Origin: Tretioscincus oriximinensis
Lineage: Eukaryota; Chordata; Lepidosauria; Squamata; Gymnophthalmidae
Assembly: GCA_022410635.1 (NCBI GenBank)
Contig: JAJVDF010000258.1
Coordinates: 194,779-258,778, forward strand
DNA: 64,000 nt
Reading direction: 5' to 3'
The notes beneath the pieces are model-generated. The model saw only the letters and a list, made by a program, of their open reading frames with translations, made no database searches and was not told the origin of the DNA. The translations under genes were made by a program, and so were the position numbers. Shown piece after piece: positions 56,010-64,000 of the stretch. Positions within the stretch are counted from its first letter, which is position 1, and every line of letters begins with the position of its first letter.

Positions 56010-58390
56010 CCGGTACCTGTTTATTGCAAATAGCAATTTTGACTTGGATATCTGCGAGTTGAATCAGTGTCCTCTTTTGAGTAAAAAATTACTTTGTTAC
56101 ATTTCCATTTCATCTTCATTCCCAATCACTCAATTGCTTTCAGTTTATTAATACTAAAATTCTGAAAGTAGGTTAGGCTGAGAGGCAATGTGTAAAGATA
56201 ACCGTGCAAGCAGCCAGGTCTTAAGTCAACATGCTAATCTATGGTTCATATTGCTAGAGAAGCCTATTTTATTAACCCCAGATCATTCTATGTTTTAGGC
56301 TTCTTGATATCTATATAATATTTGAAGACCCCCATCCCATTTTCAGTGTGTCTCCATTTTATTTTCAGAATATTTCTAAACTTTTTACTTATGCTTGTTG
56401 ACTTCCTTTATGTTATTATGATTAAATAATTATTTCTCTTTCATTGAATTGTCAATGTCACGCTTTATACTAATAAAGGCAACAGCAGAAGATTAAGTAT
56501 TCTGAAAGATATCCAAGGCAATGTCTGTTACTCTTCTATTCAATTTTGTCTACTATTGTTCAGAGTGGTACAAGGCTTAACTTTTCAGTTAAGTACTTTC
56601 CTGTGCTCTTCCAGTACAAGACAGACTGCCTCATACAAGCATATAGAATCCATCCCAAGCTGAGATGGAGTGATCCAGATATAGAAAAAGGCAATCCTCA
56701 TTGGACAGCCTCTTTTGGACCCTTTGTTTGGTTTCCACATGAAATCCAGGACAAATCTTTGGATCTTAAATGGCTATAGAAGAGAGAACTTTCCACCAGG
56801 TGCTGCTCCTGGGGGAAATAACTTTTTAACACTCATTAAAGGGACAAATTTCTATCTAGGATTTTATGTGGGAACCCTGCCCTATGCAGAAAGGGAGGCT
56901 AGTGGTTAATTTCAGTGGAAATCCCTATGGTACTCTAGAACAAGGAAGTATTTTTATAGGTTCTTCTATGACTAACCGCAATTGTAGAGCATCCCTAAAT
57001 GCTCAGCTGTGACAAAAAAATAATTCTTTCTGTTATGTACATGTAAAAGCTCTTTTAGATGCTATCTGTAAGACATTCATCATTGGTTAATTATATTTGT
57101 TGGTTGACAAACTATTTTCCATTAAAGGAAAGCTGGATTCCAGAGTACTGATTCTAGCTTTTGTCTTGAAGCCTAACTTCTTAGATCTATACTTCCATGA
57201 GTGAGATAAAATAATGTTGTAGGCTATTGTGTAGCCTACAGTATCTTATAACATCAAAGAAGCTTGTTGATTTCTCAGATTTGCTGTTTTGTGTTGCATG
57301 GCATCCTCTCTATGATTATTTAATTTAACCATTTTGACTCTAGTCTTTAAACATAAACATTATCACAAATCCTTGCTCATTTCAATGAAGCATTTAGAAA
57401 ATTGTAACTGCTTTTCATATACAGTAAAAAAAGAAAGGAAAAAAACTTCTGGGGAAGCTTGAAGACAGTTTAGAGAGGGTTTACAAATGGCTTTGTTCAT
57501 ATACCAGACTGTCTTTTTCTTCCCATAACATTCTAGATTAAAGAGATAGCCTTTAGGGACATATGGCCTTATGTATAGTTCCTTGGATCAGTTGGGATAG
57601 CTGGTTAGGCTGCCCATAATGGATTATACTCTGTGTTGTTGGAACATACTGGCAGAGGACATGTCCTTTGTGTTCTGTGCCAGAGAGGGGCTTAGAAATG
57701 TGGTCTAGACCTAGTTTGGGGGCTTTAGTTTGCTTGCAATGCTAAATAGCACAATTATTATATATTGTGTTGAAATGTTTAAAGATTTGATTTATGAATT
57801 TGGGCTCTCCCTCAAAGGATATTCATCATAGTTCATTATTGAAATTATTTCTAGTAGTGTTTCAGCTTTAAATTGATGTCTTAGGAATAATGTCATTTTA
57901 TAGACAGACATATAATAGAAATAAAGGATGAAAGATAGACAGATGTTATAGATAGTTATAGATAGATGCCATATTTTTATTTTATGATCCCTTAAAGGAG
58001 TTTTAATATAATTTCATTACAACAAATTGTATTATTTAATGCTCTCTGTGAGTAATGCATTTATTTTTAATCATTATTATGGAAAGATATAAGTTTTATA
58101 TCTATGTATTTTTTTAAAAAAATCAGGAATCGCAAATAGAAAGATGGCTGACTATAAAAGGTCTAACCAGGCCAGAGCTAGTTATCAATCAAACACTTTA
58201 GTGCTATACTACAGTTGGTGGGCTAAGGCGAAACAGGCACTATGAGACCATATATAGTAATATTTGAACATTTATTAAAATCAATTTACAATTGTCATCA
58301 AGCATAATAATAATGAACCCAGTAATTAATGTTGGATCATAGAACAAAATTGGATCATAGAACAACATTGGAACTATAAAAGGCCATAGC
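56010..58390. other. No gene recognised
   Basis: GATA-like simple sequence lies at about 57925-57967 and a small hairpin (GTAGGCTA...TAGCCTAC) at about 57219-57240. Nothing else can be supported. Confidence 0.45.
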
Positions 58391-58399
58391 ATGAGGTAG

Positions 58400-58700
58400 G
58401 AGTATGTAAGGAAGCGCATCTGGCTGTCAGTCCTGCACAGCCCCGCATTGGGGCACTCCAGGGACTAGCACCATTCACCCTTTGGAATGGCCACATCCGT
58501 TGTTCACTTCCCGTGAGCTGGGCCTGGCCCACCTGGCACCAGTCTGGTAACACCCAACTTGCTCACATGCCGAACTCTGCCCAGCCCTTGCTTCAGGCAG
58601 TCACCAGTTGGCATCTCAGTGAACTCCACCCAGCCCATGCTTAAGGGAACTCTAGATATGTAACTATAAAGTTTAGTTGTCCACCAGCCCACTTATTATT
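58400..58700. other. GC-rich block, unrecognised
   Basis: About 300 bases of balanced to GC-rich sequence with repeated CAGCCC/CACCCAG motifs stand out from AT-rich flanks. The 62-codon minus frame has no recognisable content. It may be an unclassified interspersed repeat. Confidence 0.35.
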
Positions 58701-58817
58701 TCAAATGGCCTTGGAATTATTTCTTCTAAGTTAGGTTAAAGTATTTTTGAAGTGATTTGTATCGTAATTTAGGAACATGGAAGCAGCAGCCAGTTTTGAT
58801 CCATTGGTGATCTAGAT

Positions 58818-59020
58818 CATTAATTCTCCACGGGGGCAGTAACACCCCCCACATAGTGATTGGCTGCCACCTGTGACGTGGCAGTTATGTATAAGCCATT
58901 AATGATGCACGTAACCCCTCTCCCCCATACTCTAAATATCAGGATTTTCACAAAGGGAAGCGTTGAAAAATTTCCTGCTCCTTATGTGAGCGGCAGCTTT
59001 TAAAAGACTGAGAATCAATG
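58818..59020. mobile_element. hAT-type MITE with 8-bp target duplication (second family)
   Basis: The 203-bp element starts CATTAATTCTC and ends GAGAATCAATG, an 11-bp terminal inverted repeat with one mismatch. It is flanked by ATCTAGAT at 58810-58817 and 59021-59028. The 8-bp duplication and the CA...TG ends are as in hAT elements. The interior has no open frame. The duplicated octamer is palindromic, which makes chance slightly likelier than for CCATTGCA, but the inverted ends sit exactly against it. Confidence 0.75.
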
Positions 59021-59320
59021 ATCTAGATGGCAAAATAATGTTGCAGCTGCATAAGAATATCCCTCACAATAACCTTTCAGGAGACAAGGCATTAGATTTG
59101 CCATTAAAAAAAAAGAATTGGACAAGACCTATAATTTTAATGGATGTAAAATAGAGAAAATGTAAACAGATGTTGCAGTCATAAGCTGTCTCCGCTTAAT
59201 TTTCTTCTTTTCCACACNCATTAAAGCTGCAACTCTCCTGCTCTATCCTGGTTTTGTTGTTGTTGTCCCTTATAGCCCCATAGCTTCTCTCTTCTGGACA
59301 TTCCTGGCCTATGATTAATG

Positions 59321-59859
59321 CTTGTTTTGTTCATAATTTCAGTGCTTTAGAATCAGAGAAGTCACTTCTTGTGATAACAGAAAGAATAAGAATAATCCAA
59401 CATTTAACTTTTTTGTAGTATCACCTCTGTTCATTAGTAAATTATTAGCATGCCTGCGCATTCATATGTAGCAGCTAGGGGAGATATTTTCTCCACACGA
59501 ATGACAAATAAAAGACAGTTCTCTCNCGGCCCCCAGTTTTTCCTATGTGAACAACTCCTATATTAGTGTTCAGAAACCANNTNNNNNNNNNNNNNNNANN
59601 TGGTTTCTGAACACTAATATAGGAGTTGTTCACATAGGAAAAACTGGGGGCCGNGAGAGAACTGTCTTTTATTTGTCATTCGTGTGGAGAAAATATCTCC
59701 CCTAGCTGCTACATATGAATGCGCAGGCATGCTAATAATTTACTAATGAACAGAGGTGATACTACAAAAAAGTTAAATGTTGGATTATTCTTATTCTTTC
59801 TGTTATCACAAGAAGTGACTTCTCTGATTCTAAAGCACTGAAATTATGAACAAAACAAG
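59321..59859. other. Perfect 259-bp-arm palindrome around Ns (probable assembly artefact)
   Basis: 59321-59579 and 59601-59859 are exact reverse complements, with 21 mostly ambiguous bases between. The single N at 59526 has its mirror N at 59654. The lone T (59582) and A (59598) inside the central Ns are also complementary mirror positions. Real duplicated arms would not share an ambiguity call at mirror positions unless built from the same reads. The 64-codon frame at 59762 lies largely in the right arm and is not a gene. Confidence 0.95.
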
Positions 59860-59864
59860 TTAAT

Positions 59865-61590
59865 CTACTATTTCTGATGCTAAAAAATAAGTACATTAAT
59901 GCTTCAATAATGGCCTCAGGCAGAAATTTTCTAAGAATGCCAGTGGACATGAGCACAGGCTTTAATTAAGCAAAAATCCTTTCAGAACCTTTCGGCAGTA
60001 TTTCCTAACCTCTGACAGCATCTAAGGGACCAACTGTACTTGTCTTTAAATTGATCTAGAAAGAAGTCTACAGTCAACCAGTTTCTGCTAGCATTCTGCA
60101 TCTACATTGAAAATAGTGTAAGCCCAGTCAAATGGGATATTTGTAAGTTTTAAGAAATATATTTGCTTACTCCATCTTCCTGTTCTGTTTGAGTAGCATA
60201 TGAAACTAGTGTGTTCTTAGCAAGCTTAGAAAGTTTAGTTCTTAGCCATTGGTGAAACTAGATACCGACTCAAAGGATTATATAGCCCTTGAAAGTAGTG
60301 TGGATGTTGCGTCTGAACAATCCTCTAAGTGTGGGAAGCTCCTTTTGCTGCGACCCCTACATTTCACTTCTAACCAGTTAAAATTACAGTAAAGGGGGCT
60401 TGCAGCAGTTTAGAGACTAGTAATTTAACTTCTTTCTTTGAAATCAGACAGTTGAAATGAAGAAAATATATGATGTTATATAGTATATATACAACATACA
60501 ATACTATTCCTGTACTGAACGGCGCTGGAATTGCTACAACATATGAAGGAAAAATACAAGGGCTCTAGATTGAGGAGAAGCAAGGAAGTAACATAACAAA
60601 TTAACTTCTCTTTCCCCCACAATAGCTGCAGTTAAAAAAGCTGCACCTTTTGATATGATAATTTTCACCTGAGTGAGCACCAAAACACTAAAAATGGCTC
60701 TTTTTTGCAAATAAATGCAGCCAATCTGCTACAACATTTTTGGATTGTTTAATTATCTCTTTTATTTACCCATCAGCAAAACTGGAAATATCTCTAGGAA
60801 TGCAAATCTACATTCTATTTGTATGGAATCAATTGTCTGATCCAAATACACTCTCAGGGTATATTTTGGCTTTAAGAGAAACTACAGGAACACAGGAATG
60901 AGGTACCCCACACCAAGGAATAAACACACTTTGTCATCCAGACATGGACACATATACACAGGAGCAGGACACAAAAACCGCTTGGAACTCCATATTCTAA
61001 CCAGATCCCTGCAAGCAATTCTCCCATATGAAGGAAGGACAGGTATCTTTCCATCTGTCTCTTATCTTCCTGGGATGCCTTGCAACAATTCTACTTCAAA
61101 AAAAAGTCTTGTTCGTTTTTCTTCTTAGATAGCCTGCTTTTCCTATAGAAGAATGTATTTCTATTTATCTCTCTTTCCTGCATTCCCAAAAATTTTACAT
61201 TTGTTTGGAATATATATACTTGAAAGCAATAATTATTNTTAAATTTATATATTAAGGACAAAATAATTAGGGCACATGTTTTACAACATCGTTTTCACAC
61301 ATTTATAGTCAACGATGTCCAGATTCTCACCTTTTTATTCAGCTTTTGTCAGGTCTGAAGTGGGGGAGGGGGAGTTAAATTCTGAAATTATCCTAATGAA
61401 TCCTAATATAACAGTTTATTCTGTTGTGGAAGGACTAAGTGGAAGCCTAAGAATTTCCATGGATCCTTCTATTATCTCAATACTCTTCATTATTAGATTA
61501 TTGCACTTGATATAAAAACTAAAAATAGATTGCTTCAAAATGAAAAGATGTAGTAGAATCAGTGCAAGAAGCAGGAATTTTTTCATATTT
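59865..61590. other. No gene recognised
   Basis: AT-rich sequence; open frames at 60872, 60898, 61315 and 61416 lack recognisable content. Confidence 0.45.
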
Positions 61591-61599
61591 GCACTGATT

Positions 61600-62066
61600 G
61601 AACTATACAAAATCATGCATAGGATGGATAGGGTGAATAGAGAAAAATGTTTTCTCTATCACACAACACTAAGACCAGAGGGCACTCCTTGAAACTGATG
61701 GGCAGAAAAGTGAGAACAGATAAAGGAACGGATTTTTTTCAGTCAGAAGGTCATCGGCCTGTGGAATTTACTTCCTGAAGAGGTGGTGGTAGCTAATGAC
61801 TTGGATAGCTTCCGGATAGGACTAGACAGGGTTATGGACAACAAGGGCATAAATGGGTACTAGGATGGATGTCTGGATGGTGCCTCTGGGGTGGAGCAAC
61901 AGGCAGGACTCCTGAAATGCCATTTGAAGGGAGTCATGAACAGATGCATATTTTGCTTTCCTCTGTTCGGACTGCCCAGGTGCATCTGATGGGCCTCTGT
62001 GTGAGACGGAATGCTGGACTAGATGGGCTCTGGCCCGATCCAGTATGGCCGTTCTTATGTTCTTAA
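61600..62066 (+). mobile_element. CR1-type LINE, C-terminus plus complete 3' UTR
   Basis: 'GAACTATACAAAATCATGCA', 'GACCAGAGGGCACTCCTTGA', 'TGTGGAATTTACTTCCTGAA' and 'GCTAATGACTTGGATAGCTT' cover the CR1 ORF2 tail (YKIMHRMDRV, TRGHSLKLMG and LWNLLPEEVVVANDLDSFR in shifting frames). The 3' UTR ends 'TATGGCCGTTCTTATGTTCT'. It is the cleanest match to 36690-37195, with both copies truncated at nearly the same 5' position. Confidence 0.85.
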
Positions 62067-62185
62067 ATGAAACATATAGTGCATAGAATCTTTTGGTCTG
62101 TAGAAGGCTGTTTTGTCATGAGATCCTATTCCAGCTTATATCCCAGAATAGGGACCAGTCAACGGCATATTCTTCCTGCTCTAAT

Positions 62186-62495
62186 TTTGAGACATGGTGG
62201 TGCAGAGGTTAAAAGTTTCAATGTTTCAACAGAGATGCTGGAGTTTGAAGCCCAATGTTGGCTGTGGAGACGGGTGAGTGCTCTCTTACTGGCCTTAGCT
62301 TCAGCCAACTCAGTTGTTTGAAAGCAAAGAAATTTGCTAGTAGATAAATAGCAGGGAAAAATAACCTTGCAAGCTGCTCTGAATCCCTTCGGGTGAGAAG
62401 GGCTGTGTATACAAACCAGATTCTTCTTCTTCTTCTTCTTCTTCTTCTTCTTCTTCTTCTTCTTCTTCTTCTTCTTCTTCTTCTTCTACTTCTTC

Positions 62496-62557
<62 letters not shown>

Positions 62558-62587
62558 CTTCTTCTTCTTCTTCTTCTTCTTCTTCTT

Positions 62588-62632
<45 letters not shown>
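62186..62632 (+). mobile_element. Sauria-SINE-like SINE with long (TTC)n(TAC)n tail
   Basis: It has an A-box-like 'TGGTGGTGCAGAGGTTAAAA', a B-box-like 'GAGTTTGAAGCCC' and the body 'CCTTAGCTTCAGCCAACTCA', 'GTTTGAAAGCA' and 'TAGTAGATAAATAG'. The 3' part is 'CTTGCAAGCTGCTCTGAATC' and 'CCTTCGGGTGAGAAGGGC'. It is colinear with the SINE at 47051. The tail is about 168 bases of TTC with a few TAC interruptions (62421-62588), then about 15 TAC units (62588-62632). The poly-Leu and poly-Arg frames over it are artefacts. Confidence 0.75.
62421..62632. repeat. Compound microsatellite (TTC)n(TAC)n
   Basis: The tract is 212 bases long, purely homopyrimidine except for isolated TAC interruptions in the first 168 bases, then TAC. 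It forms the tail of the SINE at 62186. Confidence 0.97.
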
Positions 62633-62639
62633 GAGGCAG

Positions 62640-64000
62640 TGGACAAAGGACTGAAATTTCTTCAACATATCATGAACTAATATCACTATATAATGTTCAG
62701 TGCTAAGTAGAACAGTTTCCAAAGCAGACGGCACTCATCTATATTCACCCCTTGGAAGAAAGCCATTTATGATTTTATCAAGTTTCAATGTTGTGCTTTA
62801 GATGCAGGAAACATAAATTAAACACAGTGAGACTTGTGCTTCATTTCTCCACTCAGAGAATAAACATAGCATATATTAATGTTTATATCATGTTTAAGGC
62901 GATAGTAGCAAACGTTTGTGGTAAGTTAGCTTATGTACCTAGCATTAGCTAACTATCACAATTGGAACAAATAAAGTAGGTGGCATAGTAATTTAAAGTG
63001 TATAGTAAATTAGTATTTACTAATTGTTGGTACTAATTGTTACTAACGGTTGGTTTTTTTATCATCATTTTTTTAAAAAATCTGGCTTATTTAATTAATT
63101 ACATTTTTAATAAATCATTATCTTGAAATGCTAGTCCAGTCGTTATTATAAGGAATATTATATCTAATTATATGCTTTGCCAGAATCTTGTTTATTATAT
63201 TCTGAAAGCAAAGCTACAATCAAGATTCCAATGATGAAGATTAAAAGAGAGGAAAAGAATTGTATTATTTATTTATAGTAATCTAGTGTGCTTTTTTTCT
63301 ATGTCCCTATAATTAGTTAGGCTAAAGGGGAAAAACCAGTTAAGGCAAACTGTTTATTCACTGATCTTATAGGCATTTTTGCTCTTGGTTGCTATGTTCG
63401 GAATCAGTGATCCTGGAATAATGAGACTTGTTTATTCAAAACACAGAAATACACGGACAGAGTAAATGCCATCTGCACTGTGTCATTCATCTAGATCAAC
63501 ATATGACATGGCATCAAATCACATGTACTAAACTTGGGGAAACATTTTGACAGCACCTTTCTGCGTAACTCCCATGTTCTTGATTAGAGACACTGTTGCA
63601 CTGGTACATATCCTATTGGTTTGTCTGTAGCAATAAGAAACATACTCCATTTTAGGGCAGAATGAACCAGCAGGGAACCCAATCTCACTGATTTGTATTA
63701 ATGGGTATATCTTTGAGATCCAGATGCTCACTATGTGGGGCCTTAATCTAAACAAAGTGACTAGTAGTAAAATTTAAACGAAGCTCTACTGAATGAAGCC
63801 ATAGACTATTTTGTCCAGAATCCCATTTTGCATAGTGACCCACCACTTGCTTCAGGAGAATCTCAACCAGAAAACGATGGTGAGACTCTTTTGTTTTCTT
63901 ATGGGCAACATATCCACAAGAATTCAAAGGTCAGGAAAATTTGGCAGTCTGAAAGAGGAAAGCAATACCTTGCTTCATTATCCCCATGGTACCCCTGAGT
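62640..64000. other. No gene recognised
   Basis: AT-rich sequence to the window edge; the 75-codon minus frame at 63528 has no domain content. Confidence 0.45.

Noticed and set aside
62218..62680. Poly-Leu and poly-Arg/Ser frames
   Set aside because: They are created by the (TTC)n(TAC)n microsatellite of a SINE tail.
1..64000. CRISPR arrays, operons, bacterial promoters or riboswitches
   Set aside because: No regularly spaced repeats or prokaryotic gene organisation; everything identifiable is vertebrate transposon sequence.

Overview
The window looks like gene-poor nuclear DNA from a squamate reptile (lizard or snake). It is AT-rich, with scattered single Ns and one 110-base N gap. I found no host protein exon, rRNA gene or stand-alone tRNA gene. 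Nearly all long open frames are reverse-transcriptase fragments, a dead transposase, or translations of simple repeats. The squamate assignment is inference. It rests on Bov-B (RTE), L2, CR1 and L1 LINE pieces together with tRNA-derived SINEs resembling Sauria-SINE, plus many short hAT-like and Tc1/mariner-like elements.

Layout. 1-1740: the 5' end of a minus-strand L1 (ORF1 start open to the window edge) lies against a CR1 3' end; then a pyrimidine-rich tract, copy 1 of an unnamed repeat (here 'family A') and an L2 tail. 3-9 kb: a solo arm of a palindromic MITE, decayed L2, a long hairpin, and a hAT-type MITE with a perfect 8-bp target duplication inside a CR1 copy. 9.7-14.1 kb: a 210-base purine tract, a small palindromic mariner-like element, a possible Helitron 5' end and a Tc1-like transposase pseudogene. 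15.9-17.1 kb: CR1 pieces, one folded into an inverted repeat. 21.4-23.7 kb: the best LINE here, an L2 reverse-transcriptase gene on the minus strand broken at a G run, inserted beside a CR1 tail. 25.9-34 kb: an L1 tail, a terminal-inverted-repeat element, two palindromic MITEs, family A copies 3 and 4, a compound microsatellite against a CR1 RT fragment, and a Bov-B 3' end. 34.5-37.2 kb: CR1 and L2 fragments around an assembly gap. 39.6-40.6 kb: a 5'-truncated L1 flanked by direct repeats of about 222 bp. 47-51.7 kb: a SINE, then rearranged L2 hosting family A copy 5. 55-62.6 kb: a long decayed CR1, a second hAT MITE with an 8-bp duplication, a perfect 259-bp-arm palindrome around Ns (very probably an assembly artefact), another CR1 and a SINE with a long (TTC)n(TAC)n tail.

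There is no gene pathway to describe. What the window records is nested insertion history. The items most worth checking are the long L1 target duplication, the mirror-N palindrome, the palindromic TA-flanked MITE family, and the five-copy family A repeat.
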